11,813 bases of DNA from Comamonadaceae bacterium (GCA_947455875.1 CANGSD010000007.1:1-11813); one strand, 5' to 3'; shown: positions 1 to 7,479, numbered from the stretch's first letter. Numbers and translations are program-made. Notes: generated by a model not told the origin, from the letters alone.

Positions 1-1029
1 GAAATGCACGGCCCACCCCAGGGCCACACCCAACAAGCTCGCGAACAGGCCCACCACGCCGAACTCGAAGGCATAGGCCAGTGCGATGCGGCGCTGGGGC
101 TGGCCCAGCACCCGCAGCATGGCGCAGTCGTCCAGGTGGCTGGCGGCGAACGCGCGCGCAGCCAGGGCCACCGCCACTGCGCTCAAAAGCGCTGAGAGCA
201 AGGCCACGAGGTTCAGGAATTTCTCGGCGCGATCGAGCGTCTGGCGCATCTCGGGACGCCCGGCCTCGAAAGACTCCAGGCGCACGCCGCGCAAATCACC
301 CGCCTTGATCTGTCCCTGCGCCCAGTCGGTGAAGCGGGCCACCGCCGCATCCGGCCCGGCCACCGCGAGCCGGTAATTGAGGCGGCTGGCTGGCTGCACC
401 AGGCGGGTAGCGATCAGATCCACATCAGAAATCATCACGCGCGGCGCAAAACTCATGAAGCCCGCGCCACGATCGGGCTCGGTCACCAGGACGTGGGTGA
501 TGCGCACCGTGGCATCCCCCAGCAAGAGCGCATCGCCCACCTGCAGTTGCAAGGCGTCTAGCAAGGACGCATCGACCCATGCCTGGCCCGCGGGTGGAAT
601 GCCCTTTGCCGACGTGGCTGGCGCTTCCTGGGAGGGCGCGATCGTCAACTGCCCTCGCAGCGGGTAGCCGGGGCCAACGGCCTTTAGCGCTACGAGCCTC
701 GTGGCGCCACCCTGGGCATCGGTGGCACGCGCCATGGTGGGAAAACCCAGCGTGCTCGCGGCCTGCAAACCCAGGGCACGCGCGCGCTCGGCGAAGGCCG
801 GTGGCAAGGCGTTGTCGCTGGAGACGACTGCATCGCCCCCCAGCAACTGGCGCGCGTCGCGGGATAGACCGCCTTTGAGTCGGTCGGCGAAGAAACCCAC
901 AGCCGCCAGGGCCGCCACCGCCAGCAGGACGGCCAGCACCAGCAGACGCAGCTCGCCGGCGCGCAGGTCGCGCCACAACATGCGCGCACCCAGGCGCCAG
1001 AAAGAAATGCTCGAAGGACCAGAGATCAT
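1..1029 (-). CDS. FtsX/YbbP-type ABC transporter permease, N-terminal part (3' end outside window)
   Basis: Partial gene: 343 codons from ATG at 1029 run open to the window edge without a stop. Residues about 27-47 form a hydrophobic signal-anchor helix after a basic segment (RMLWRDLRAGELRLL). A periplasmic-type domain of about 215 residues follows (SRDARQLLGGDAVVSS near 56-71, DRGAGFMSF near 186-194). Two more hydrophobic segments lie at about 271-293 and 318-343, with the FtsX-like stretch LRVLGQPQRRIALAYAFE between them. This layout fits the large YbbP-like permeases (E. coli YbbP is about 800 residues), so roughly 40% is present. Family members are thought to extrude lipophilic or envelope compounds with an ATPase partner, which is not visible here. 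A TAAGG-type ribosome site lies 8-9 nt before the ATG. The gene starts 30 nt after fdhD on the same strand, so read-through is possible, but nothing ties it to formate metabolism. Confidence 0.85.
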   Translation of the reverse strand, partial: MISGPSSISFWRLGARMLWRDLRAGELRLLVLAVLLAVAALAAVGFFADRLKGGLSRDARQLLGGDAVVSSDNALPPAFAERARALGLQAASTLGFPTMARATDAQGGATRLVALKAVGPGYPLRGQLTIAPSQEAPATSAKGIPPAGQAWVDASLLDALQLQVGDALLLGDATVRITHVLVTEPDRGAGFMSFAPRVMISDVDLIATRLVQPASRLNYRLAVAGPDAAVARFTDWAQGQIKAGDLRGVRLESFEAGRPEMRQTLDRAEKFLNLVALLSALLSAVAVALAARAFAASHLDDCAMLRVLGQPQRRIALAYAFEFGVVGLFASLLGVALGWAVHF

Positions 1030-1059
1030 CGGGCGACCTTACCCGAATTCGCAAGGCCC

Positions 1060-1911
1060 CTAGGACGATAAGCGTGATGCCGCGAGCTCAGGCTGGAGCA
1101 ACAGACGCTCGGGCGCGCTGTAGCAAAGAAAGTGCTTGTTTGTGGCGCGGCCAATGGCGCATAGACCCAGTTGCTGCGCGATCTGGTGACCCATCTGGGT
1201 GATGCCGCTGCGCGAGACCACCAGAGCCACCCCCATCTGCGCCGACTTGATGATCATCTCGCTGGTCAGACGGCCCGTGGTGTAGAACACATAGGGCGTA
1301 TCGGGCGTGGTGACTGCAGTGTCCACGCCATGCATCCACATCCAACCGGCGATGGTGTCGATGGCGTTGTGGCGGCCCACATCTTCGACAAAGACCTGCA
1401 TCTGGCTGCCATGGAACAAGGCGCAGGCATGCACCGAACCCGCCGACTTGTAGGTGCTCTCTTGCAGTCGGATTGCGTTGACCAGCGCATACAGCTGCGC
1501 CTGTGTCAGACGCGCCTGCGGCAAGGCGATGGACTGCACATCGTCCATCAGCGCGCCAAAGACACTGCCCTGGCCGCAGCCGGTGGTGACCACACGGCGG
1601 GCGGTGCGCTCCTCGATGCGGTCGATGCCGCTGCGGGTCTTGACGGCAGCCGCGCCCACATCCCAATCGACGGTGACGGACTCGACTTCCTGCGGCGAGG
1701 CCACCAGCCGCTGATTGCGCAGATAGCCCAGGACCAGCCACTCGGGTCGCGCCCCCAGGGTCATGAGCGTGACGAGCTCGCGCTTGTCCACATAGACGGT
1801 GAGATCGCGCTCGGCGGGGATCTGCACACGCTGCGCCTGGCCATGCTCGTCGACGGCATCGACCTCACGCAGCAGGGGTGCGCGGGCATCGGTCAGATGA
1901 GGCAGCTTCAT
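1060..1911 (-). CDS. fdhD: Formate dehydrogenase accessory sulfurtransferase FdhD
   Basis: 283-residue FdhD. The family passes sulfur from the cysteine desulfurase IscS to the molybdenum cofactor, making the sulfurated Mo-bisMGD that formate dehydrogenase needs. Family landmarks are present: the cysteine loop TTGCGQGSVFG (Cys112), SVHACALF near 159-166, EDVGRHNAID near 176-185, TTGRLTSEMI near 211-220, and the C-terminal SRSGITQMGHQIAQQLGL followed by IGRATNKHFLCYSAPERL. E. coli FdhD has a CxxC pair (Cys121/Cys124); only the first cysteine is kept here, with Gly at the second position (Gly115). The start at 1911 (MKLPHL) is chosen because codons upstream read through the terminator and the preceding gene and encode no FdhD-like sequence. 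The ATG follows CCCCCCAC, so no Shine-Dalgarno is visible. The gene sits downstream of the fdh structural block but beyond an intrinsic terminator. Its client is presumably the catalytic subunit at 4490-7456. Confidence 0.95.
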   Translation of the reverse strand: MKLPHLTDARAPLLREVDAVDEHGQAQRVQIPAERDLTVYVDKRELVTLMTLGARPEWLVLGYLRNQRLVASPQEVESVTVDWDVGAAAVKTRSGIDRIEERTARRVVTTGCGQGSVFGALMDDVQSIALPQARLTQAQLYALVNAIRLQESTYKSAGSVHACALFHGSQMQVFVEDVGRHNAIDTIAGWMWMHGVDTAVTTPDTPYVFYTTGRLTSEMIIKSAQMGVALVVSRSGITQMGHQIAQQLGLCAIGRATNKHFLCYSAPERLLLQPELAASRLSS

Positions 1912-1955
1912 GTGGGGGGCGTTGGGGCAGGCGATGCGGCGCGCAATCGACAACG

Positions 1956-1985
1956 AAAAAGGCCAGCCGGGTGCGGGCTGGCCTT
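1956..1985 (-). terminator. Rho-independent terminator after the fdh structural block
   Basis: On the minus strand a 10-bp perfect stem (AAGGCCAGCC, 7-nt loop, GGCTGGCCTT) runs directly into a five-T tract and then CG. Plus-strand arms are 1959-1968 and 1976-1985, with the A-run at 1956-1960. It starts 27 nt after the stop of the Ala/Pro-rich secreted protein and ends 44 nt before the fdhD start. GC-rich stem plus T-tract is the classical intrinsic terminator form. It should lower or end transcription before fdhD. Confidence 0.85.
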
Positions 1986-2012
1986 CGGTGCGGTGTCGGC
2001 GCGGGGCGTCGA

Positions 2013-2423
2013 TCAACCCTTCTTGGCGGGCGCGGGAGCCGATGCCGGCTTGGCAGGCGCCGCGGCAGAAGCCGCAGGCGCGGCGGCCACGACCGCGGGC
2101 GTGTAGACAAAGGGACCCGGATCCACGCAAGGAGCCGGAGCCGCTGCAGCCTGCGGCGCGGACGCCGGCTTGGCAGCGCCCGAGGCGGGCTTGGCAGGCG
2201 CGGCGGCCGTCTTGGTGGCGGGCGCGCCGCTGGTCTTGCGGTAGTGGGCAGCCGTGCGGTCTTGCGACTTGCAAAGCTGGAAGGCGTCGACCTTGCCTTG
2301 CCACGCGGTCTTGGCAGCGGCTTCGGCGGCCCGGGCCTTGGCGGCGTCGTCGGGAGCCGGCAGCTTGGCCATCGCCATCGGCACGGCTACAGCGATCAGG
2401 GCAGGGATGAAGAGGTTTTTCAT
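2013..2423 (-). CDS. Small Ala/Pro/Lys-rich exported protein of the fdh operon, function unknown
   Basis: 136-residue protein that I do not recognise as a characterised family. Residues 1-19 look like a Sec signal peptide (MKNLFIPALIAVAVPMAMA) with a plausible cleavage after AMA. Residues about 20-65 are a compact charged, probably helical segment with a KVDAFQLCKSQDRTAAHYRKT stretch holding one cysteine. The rest is low complexity: three AKPAS repeats and Ala/Pro runs around a short CVDPGPFVYTP motif with a second cysteine. Two cysteines in an exported protein could form a disulfide, but this is inference. The start at 2423 is supported by the signal peptide, by a GAAGAAAG site upstream, and by beginning 13 nt after the gamma subunit stop. 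It is the last gene before the terminator, so it is most likely co-transcribed with formate dehydrogenase and acts in the same periplasmic compartment. Confidence 0.75.
   Translation of the reverse strand: MKNLFIPALIAVAVPMAMAKLPAPDDAAKARAAEAAAKTAWQGKVDAFQLCKSQDRTAAHYRKTSGAPATKTAAAPAKPASGAAKPASAPQAAAAPAPCVDPGPFVYTPAVVAAAPAASAAAPAKPASAPAPAKKG
2047..2197 (-). repeat. Short in-gene repeats encoding AKPAS units
   Basis: The 10-mer GGCTTGGCAG (plus strand) occurs at 2047-2056, 2167-2176 and 2188-2197 within the small secreted protein gene. In the reading frame each copy encodes the core of an AKPAS unit in an Ala/Pro linker. Such coding repeats are prone to slippage and copy-number change, so the linker length may differ between relatives. 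Confidence 0.6.
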
Positions 2424-2436
2424 GGTTGTTCTTTCT

Positions 2437-3648
2437 TCACGCGGTGCGAACATCGGCAGCGGGCGGGGACTCCTTGCTGCGCTGCGCGGGGATCTTGCCG
2501 GCCTTGACATCGTCGTACCAGAGTTCGTGATGCTCCTTGGCCCAGGTCTCGTCGACATAGCCGGTACGCATCGCCTTGTAGGCGCCCTTCATGCCGATGG
2601 TGCCCAGGTAGATATGCCCCAGGAACATCGCCATCATCAGCACCGTAGCCACGGCGTGGACCATGTGGGCCACCTGCATGGTGGCGCGCTCGTAGATCAG
2701 GCCGGGGATCAGCATGTCCAGGACCAGGCCCGAGATCACCACGACGATACCCAGCGCAAACACGCCACCCCAGAACACGACCTTCTCGCCCGCATTGAAA
2801 CGATGCGAGGGCACTTCCTTGCCAGAGAGCAAGCCACCGCCTTTGAGCAACCACACCAGGTCGCCGCGCTGCGGCCAGTTGTCACGCAAGAACGTGAAGA
2901 ACACCACCGCCAGCGACACCGCGAACAGCGGGCCAGCGAAGTTGTGAATGTTTTTCAGGGCGTAGGACAGCCATCCGAACAGGGTACTGCCCATGACCGG
3001 GAGCATGAAGTACTTGCCAAAGGCCATCACGATGCCCGAGATGGCCAGCGACACGAAGGCAATCGCGTTGGACCAGTGGGCGGCACGCTCAAACGGCGTG
3101 AAGCGCTCGATCTTGCGACCGGTTTCGGTGCCGTGCAGGGCGATCGAGCCCTTGCCGAAGTAGAAGATGCCAATGGCCAGCACCGTGATGGCGAGCAGCG
3201 CACCGCCGTAGGGAATGATCCAGTTGTTGCGAACCTGGCGCCAGGCTTCGCCGGCGTTGGTCAGGTTCGAACCGGGGTATTGCACAAAAGGCTGGATCAG
3301 GTTGCCCGCCTCGGGCGCCTCGGACTTGGGCAGGCTGGTGTAGCCCGTCGCGCCCGCGCCGACCGCGCGCCACATCGGCGCGTTGTTCCCCGGTTGCACC
3401 TGGGCGCGCTCGGCGTTGGTCTGCTTGGCGTAGTTCGGGTCGCTGCTCGCGTCGGGCTTGACCTCGAAGATGTTCTGGCTTTGCACGCCGGCGGCGGGCG
3501 CAGGTGCGGCCGCCGGAGCAGCCGTCTGTGCGGCGGCCGGCGCAGGCTTGGCCTGGGCGTGAGCCCCCGTCACCGCGCCGGCTGCCAGCAGCAGACCCGC
3601 AGTCAGCGCGCGCGCCGTGCGGCGCAGGGCATCACTTGGCTTTTGCAT
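2437..3648 (-). CDS. Formate dehydrogenase gamma subunit (cytochrome b556) with long exported N-terminal extension
   Basis: 403-residue membrane subunit of respiratory formate dehydrogenase, related to E. coli FdnI/FdoI (about 210 residues). It takes electrons from the beta subunit and reduces quinone. A Sec-type signal peptide spans about residues 1-32 (cleavage near AHAQ). An Ala/Pro linker (about 33-54) and a periplasmic segment to about 143 follow. Five hydrophobic helices lie near 144-164, 192-212, 236-255, 291-313 and 328-350; the last four correspond to the FdnI core. Candidate haem b ligands are His191 (ERAAHWSN), His235 (IHNFAG), His328 (QVAHMVHA) and His345 (LGHIYLG), matching the spacing of the FdnI ligands. 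The start at 3648 is set by the signal peptide. It overlaps the lipoprotein gene by 17 bp, so translation is probably coupled, and I see no strong ribosome site. The next gene begins 13 nt after its stop. The extra N-terminal helix and linker set it apart from the short enteric form. Confidence 0.93.
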   Translation of the reverse strand: MQKPSDALRRTARALTAGLLLAAGAVTGAHAQAKPAPAAAQTAAPAAAPAPAAGVQSQNIFEVKPDASSDPNYAKQTNAERAQVQPGNNAPMWRAVGAGATGYTSLPKSEAPEAGNLIQPFVQYPGSNLTNAGEAWRQVRNNWIIPYGGALLAITVLAIGIFYFGKGSIALHGTETGRKIERFTPFERAAHWSNAIAFVSLAISGIVMAFGKYFMLPVMGSTLFGWLSYALKNIHNFAGPLFAVSLAVVFFTFLRDNWPQRGDLVWLLKGGGLLSGKEVPSHRFNAGEKVVFWGGVFALGIVVVISGLVLDMLIPGLIYERATMQVAHMVHAVATVLMMAMFLGHIYLGTIGMKGAYKAMRTGYVDETWAKEHHELWYDDVKAGKIPAQRSKESPPAADVRTA

Positions 3649-3862
3649 GGTCGTCTTGCGCCTGCGCACGGGTCTTGAGCTGCTGCTCCCAGCTGGTCTT
3701 GTCGCCGGCCTTCCAACCGGGAAGGGTGTAGGCCATGCCGGTGCCCTGATAGGGCGCGGTATCGCTCTTGACGCCACCCATGCCCTGGGGCTTTTCACCG
3801 CAGCCGGTCAGGGCCATGAGGCCACAAGCCAGCGCGCCGAGCATTGCGACGCGAGTCATCAT
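3632..3862 (-). CDS. Small lipoprotein between formate dehydrogenase beta and gamma genes, function unknown
   Basis: 76 residues. A short hydrophobic signal (MMTRVAMLGALACGLMALTG) ends in a lipobox LTGC with Cys21 as the lipidated residue, so the mature part is about 56 residues on the periplasmic side of a membrane. It is hydrophilic and ends in a Lys/Gln/Asp-rich, probably helical tail. A GTGMAYTLPGWKAGDKTSWEQQLKTR stretch (about 41-66) is the only distinctive region. I recognise no domain. The ATG overlaps the beta stop as ATGA, with GGAGG 8 nt upstream, and the 3' end overlaps the gamma start by 17 bp. It is therefore embedded in the structural operon and should be made in step with it. 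A role in anchoring or assembling the complex is inference from position only. ATG at 3859 is an equally possible start. Confidence 0.82.
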   Translation of the reverse strand: MMTRVAMLGALACGLMALTGCGEKPQGMGGVKSDTAPYQGTGMAYTLPGWKAGDKTSWEQQLKTRAQAQDDHAKAK

Positions 3863-4476
3863 GATTTGCCTCCGGCGGGCTGGCCCGCCTGCTTGGAGCC
3901 GTAGGCCGTGCCCCAGCCCCAAACCTCGGCACCCTTGCCGCGTTTGAGGACGCGATTGCGCAGGATGTCGGCGATCACGTCGCCATCGCCCGCCAGCAGC
4001 GCCTTGGTCGAACACATCTCGGCGCAGGCGGGCAGCTTGCCCTCGGCCAGGCGGTTGCGACCGTATTTCTCGAACTCGGCCTGCGAGCCATTGGCCTCGG
4101 GGCCGCCGGCGCAGAACGTGCACTTGTCCATCTTGCCGCGCACGCCGAAGGTGCCCGCCGAGGGGAACTGGGGGGCGCCGAAGGGACAGGCATAGCTGCA
4201 GTAGCCGCAGCCGATGCAGACGTCCTTGTCATGCAGCACCACGCCTTCATCGGTGCGGTAGAAGCAGTTGACCGGGCAGACCGCCATGCAGGGCGCGTCC
4301 GAACAGTGCATGCAGGCGACCGAGATGGAGCGCTCGCCGGGGACACCGTCGTTGAGGGTCACCACGCGGCGGCGGTTCACACCCCAGGGCACCTCGTGCT
4401 CGTTCTTGCAGGCGGTGACGCAGCCGTTGCACTCGATGCAGCGCTCAGCGTCGCAGATAAATTTCATTCGTGCCAT
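3859..4476 (-). CDS. fdh3B: Formate dehydrogenase beta subunit, four [4Fe-4S] clusters (FDH3 type)
   Basis: 205-residue electron-transfer subunit that carries electrons from the catalytic subunit to cytochrome b. Sixteen cysteines fall in four sets: Cys13/16/19/23, Cys55/58/63/67, Cys87/90/93/97, and Cys119/122 with Cys151/155. This is the ferredoxin-like arrangement of FdnH/FdoH and DMSO reductase beta subunits. It is much shorter than E. coli FdnH (294 residues) and has no C-terminal transmembrane helix, so it must be held by the gamma subunit and the catalytic subunit. It has no signal peptide of its own. Export by piggy-back on the Tat signal of the catalytic subunit is the known mode in this family. 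The start at 4476 (MARMKFICD) has AGGAG 7 nt upstream and lies 13 nt after the alpha stop; Met4 is a less likely alternative. It could also be called fdhB. Confidence 0.95.
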   Translation of the reverse strand: MARMKFICDAERCIECNGCVTACKNEHEVPWGVNRRRVVTLNDGVPGERSISVACMHCSDAPCMAVCPVNCFYRTDEGVVLHDKDVCIGCGYCSYACPFGAPQFPSAGTFGVRGKMDKCTFCAGGPEANGSQAEFEKYGRNRLAEGKLPACAEMCSTKALLAGDGDVIADILRNRVLKRGKGAEVWGWGTAYGSKQAGQPAGGKS

Positions 4477-4489
4477 CAGTGGGCTCCTG

Positions 4490-7456
4490 TCAAGCGGTCA
4501 CGCGCTCGATGTTGCAGATCGTGGTCTTCGTCTCCTGCATCATCGTCACGCTGTCATATCCATAGGTGGTGGCCGTGTTGACGGCCTCGCCGCGCACGAT
4601 GGGCGCCGCGCCACTGGGGTAGTGGGCCAGCATGTCGGCCCCCTGCCAGCGCCCGGAGAAGTGGAACGGCATCCAGACGGTCTCGGCGTCCACACGCTCG
4701 GTCACCATCGCCTGCACGTTCAGACGCGCGCCGGTGGGGCTGGTGAGCCACACGCGCTCGCCGTTGCGGATGCCCCGATCGGCCGCGGCCTTGGGGTTGA
4801 TCTCCACATAAGCCTCTTGCTGAAGTTCGGCCAGCCAGGGGTTGGCGCGGGTCTCTTCCCCACCGCCCTCGTATTCGACCAAGCGGCCCGAGGTGAGGAT
4901 CAGCGGGAACTTCTCGTGCAGCTTGTCCGCGACGTTCTTGGCCTGCACGGTCTTGAACAGGGTGGGCATGCGCCAGAAGGCCTTGCGGTCGTCGTGCGAG
5001 GGGTACTTGGCGACCAGGTCCGGACGGGTGCTGTAAAGCGCCTCGCGGTGCTTGGGGATCGGGTCGGGGAAGTTCCAGACCACCGCGCGCGCCTTGGCGT
5101 TGCCAAACGGGTGGCAGCCGTGCTTGAGGGCCACGCGGATGATGCCGCCGCTGGGGTCGGTCTTCCAGTTCTTGCCTTCGGCCTTCGCCTGTTCGGCCTC
5201 GGTGAGGTCGCCCCACCAGCCGAGTTTCTTGATCAACACATGGTCGAACTCGGGGTAGCCGGTGGTGATGTCGCTGCCCTTGGAGTGCGAGCCGTCGGCC
5301 GCCAACAGGCTCTGGCCTTCACGCTCGACGCCGAAGTTGGCGCGGAAGTTACCGCCGCCTTCCATGACGTGCTTGGAGGTGTCGTACAGATTGGGCGAAC
5401 CGGGGTGCTTGATTTCGGCCGTGCCGTAGCAGGGCCAGGGCAGACCGAAGTAATCGCCGGTGGTGTCGTAGCCAGTTTCCTTGTCGACGCCGCCCTTGGA
5501 GCGCAAGGTCTTGACGTCGAACAGGTGCATGTTGCGCATGTGCGCCTTCAGGCGCTCCGGGCTCTGGCCGGTGTAGCCGATCGTCCAGACCGACTTGTTG
5601 ATCTCGCGCAGGATGTCTTCGACCACGGGCTCGTCCATGCCCTTGACCTTTTGCATCTTGTAGTTCTTGACCAGTTCCTTGCCAAAGCCAAGCTTCTCGG
5701 CCAGCTGGTACATGATCATGTGGTCGCTGCGGCTTTCCCACAGCGGCTCGATCACTTTCTCACGCCACTGGATAGAACGGTTGGAGGCCGTGCACGAACC
5801 GCTGGTCTCGAACTGCGTGGCAGCCGGCAGCAGGTAGACGGCGCGATTGGGGTTCAGGTCTTCGGCCTTGCCCGGCATGGCCGCCATCGCTGCGGTGGCC
5901 GACGGATACGGGTCCACCACCACCAGCAGGTCCAGCTTGTCCATGGCGCGCTTCATCTCCAGACCGCGGGTCTGCGAGTTGGGCGCATGGCCCCAGAAGA
6001 ACACGCCGCGCAGGTTGGGGTCCTGGTCGATGTTTTCGTTTTTCTCCAGGATGCCGTCGATCCAGCGCGAGACCGTGATGCCCGGCTTGGTCATCATGCC
6101 GGGGCTGGCAAAGCGGCCCTTGATCCAGTCGAACTCGACGCCCCAGGCGTTGGCAAAGTGCTTCCAGGAGCCCTCGGCCAGGCCGTAGTAACCGGGCAGC
6201 GAGTCGGGGTTGGGGCCGACGTCGGTGGCGCCCTGCACGTTGTCGTGGCCACGGAAGATGTTGGCGCCGCCGCCCGACACGCCGATGTTGCCTAGAGCCA
6301 GCTGCAGCAGGCAGGAGGCGCGCACCATGGCGTTGCCGATGGTGTGCTGGGTCTGGCCCATGCACCAGACGATGGTGCCGGGGCGGTTCTCGTGCAGTTG
6401 CTTGGCCAGCTTGAACATGCGGGCCTCGGGCACGCCGCAGGCCTCTTCAACTTTGTCGGGGGCCCAGTTGGCCAAGACTTCTTCGCGCACCTTGTCCATG
6501 CCCCAGACGCGGTCGGCGACGTATTTCTTGTCGTCCCAGCCGTTCTTGAAGATGTGGAACATCAGGCCGAACAGGAAGGGGATGTCGGAGCCCGAGCGGA
6601 TCCGAATGTGTTCGTCAGCGCGGGCCGCGGTGCGGGTGAAGCGCGGATCGACCACGATCATCTTGGCACCGTTTTCCTTGGCATGCAGCATGTGCAGCAT
6701 GGACACCGGGTGCGCCTCGGCGGCATTGGAGCCGATGTACAACGCCAGCTTGGTGTTCTGCATGTCGTTGTAGGAGTTGGTCATCGCACCGTAACCCCAG
6801 GTGTTGGCCACACCGGCCACCGTGGTGGAGTGACAGATACGTGCCTGGTGGTCGCAGTTGTTGCTTCCGAAGAAGCTCACGAACTTGCGAAGCAGATAGG
6901 CCTGCTCGTTATTGTGTTTGGACGAGCCGACCCAGTAGATCGAATCGGGGCCACTGGCTTTGCGCAGCTCCTGCAGCTTGGCGGTGATCTCGTTGAGGGC
7001 AACATCCCAGCTGATACGCTGGTACTTGCCATTCACTAACTTCATCGGATAGCGCAGACGGTATTCGCCGTGGCCGTGTTCGCGCAGAGCGGCGCCCTTG
7101 GCGCAGTGAGCGCCCAGGTTGATCGGGGAGTCGAACACCGGCTCTTGGCGCACCCACACGCCGTTTTCGACGATGGCATCGACCGCACAGCCCACTGAGC
7201 AGTGCGTGCAAATGGTGCGCTTGACCTCGATCTTGCCAGTGCCCACCGCGGCACCACCGGGGGTGGCGGCTTGCGATTTCTTCACCAGCGTGAGGCTGGA
7301 AGCGGCCAGCCCGACGCCCACCCCCAGACCCGAGCGGCGCAGGAAGGCGCGGCGGTCCATGGTGGGCAGGGCCTGGGACAGGCCACGGTGCAGGCTATGA
7401 ACGAACGGCGAACGGGCGCCTGCAGGGGCAGCGCCCGATTTTTTTGTGAGCAACAT
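4490..7456 (-). CDS. fdhA: Tat-exported formate dehydrogenase catalytic (alpha) subunit, cysteine type, Mo-bisMGD
   Basis: 988-residue molybdopterin oxidoreductase that oxidises formate to CO2. A twin-arginine signal sits at about residues 34-64 (DRRAFLRRSGLG, then a hydrophobic stretch ending near SQAA), preceded by an unusually long 32-residue n-region. One [4Fe-4S] cluster is ligated by Cys83, Cys86, Cys90 and Cys118. The active-site segment is QARICHSTTVAGVANTWGYGAMTN, with Cys208 as Mo ligand where E. coli FdnG has selenocysteine, and with the adjacent conserved His209. LYIGSNAAEAHPV follows, as in respiratory formate dehydrogenases. The C-terminal molybdopterin-dinucleotide-binding domain runs from about 848 (LILTSGRLVEYEGGG) to the end. 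No in-frame TGA occurs, so no Sec machinery is needed. The start at 7456 has GGAGAG upstream; Met33 at 7360, right before the twin arginines, is the alternative. It lies 23 nt after the Tat-signal small protein and 13 nt before beta. The exported location puts formate oxidation in the periplasm. Confidence 0.96.
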   Translation of the reverse strand: MLLTKKSGAAPAGARSPFVHSLHRGLSQALPTMDRRAFLRRSGLGVGVGLAASSLTLVKKSQAATPGGAAVGTGKIEVKRTICTHCSVGCAVDAIVENGVWVRQEPVFDSPINLGAHCAKGAALREHGHGEYRLRYPMKLVNGKYQRISWDVALNEITAKLQELRKASGPDSIYWVGSSKHNNEQAYLLRKFVSFFGSNNCDHQARICHSTTVAGVANTWGYGAMTNSYNDMQNTKLALYIGSNAAEAHPVSMLHMLHAKENGAKMIVVDPRFTRTAARADEHIRIRSGSDIPFLFGLMFHIFKNGWDDKKYVADRVWGMDKVREEVLANWAPDKVEEACGVPEARMFKLAKQLHENRPGTIVWCMGQTQHTIGNAMVRASCLLQLALGNIGVSGGGANIFRGHDNVQGATDVGPNPDSLPGYYGLAEGSWKHFANAWGVEFDWIKGRFASPGMMTKPGITVSRWIDGILEKNENIDQDPNLRGVFFWGHAPNSQTRGLEMKRAMDKLDLLVVVDPYPSATAAMAAMPGKAEDLNPNRAVYLLPAATQFETSGSCTASNRSIQWREKVIEPLWESRSDHMIMYQLAEKLGFGKELVKNYKMQKVKGMDEPVVEDILREINKSVWTIGYTGQSPERLKAHMRNMHLFDVKTLRSKGGVDKETGYDTTGDYFGLPWPCYGTAEIKHPGSPNLYDTSKHVMEGGGNFRANFGVEREGQSLLAADGSHSKGSDITTGYPEFDHVLIKKLGWWGDLTEAEQAKAEGKNWKTDPSGGIIRVALKHGCHPFGNAKARAVVWNFPDPIPKHREALYSTRPDLVAKYPSHDDRKAFWRMPTLFKTVQAKNVADKLHEKFPLILTSGRLVEYEGGGEETRANPWLAELQQEAYVEINPKAAADRGIRNGERVWLTSPTGARLNVQAMVTERVDAETVWMPFHFSGRWQGADMLAHYPSGAAPIVRGEAVNTATTYGYDSVTMMQETKTTICNIERVTA

Positions 7457-7479
7457 AAGGACTCTCCGCCTTGCGAGCG

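Noticed and set aside
425..1054. Minus-strand open frame with an ATG start in the permease region
   Set aside because: It is Arg/Ala-rich and in the wrong frame. The frame starting at 1029 gives a hydrophobic FtsX-type permease with proper helices and stays open to the edge.
1171..2106. 311-residue plus-strand open frame opposite fdhD
   Set aside because: It is antisense to FdhD motifs, runs through the terminator hairpin and has no recognisable features.
1912..2304. 131-residue N-terminal extension of FdhD
   Set aside because: The extension reads through the terminator hairpin and the out-of-frame secreted-protein gene. FdhD proteins begin close to MKLPHL.
2254..3678. 474-residue plus-strand open frame across the gamma subunit and neighbours
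   Set aside because: It is a shadow of the cytochrome b, secreted protein and lipoprotein genes. The composition is His/Gln/Arg-rich with no signal or fold.
4268..6295. 675-residue open frame on the plus strand opposite the catalytic subunit
   Set aside because: It is antisense to a gene with clear motifs over its whole length. The translation is Val/Gly/His/Ala-rich with no recognisable domain, as expected from high-GC codon bias.
6826..6840. Possible selenocysteine at the formate dehydrogenase active site
   Set aside because: The codon at the Mo-ligand position encodes Cys208, not TGA, and there is no in-frame TGA elsewhere in the gene.
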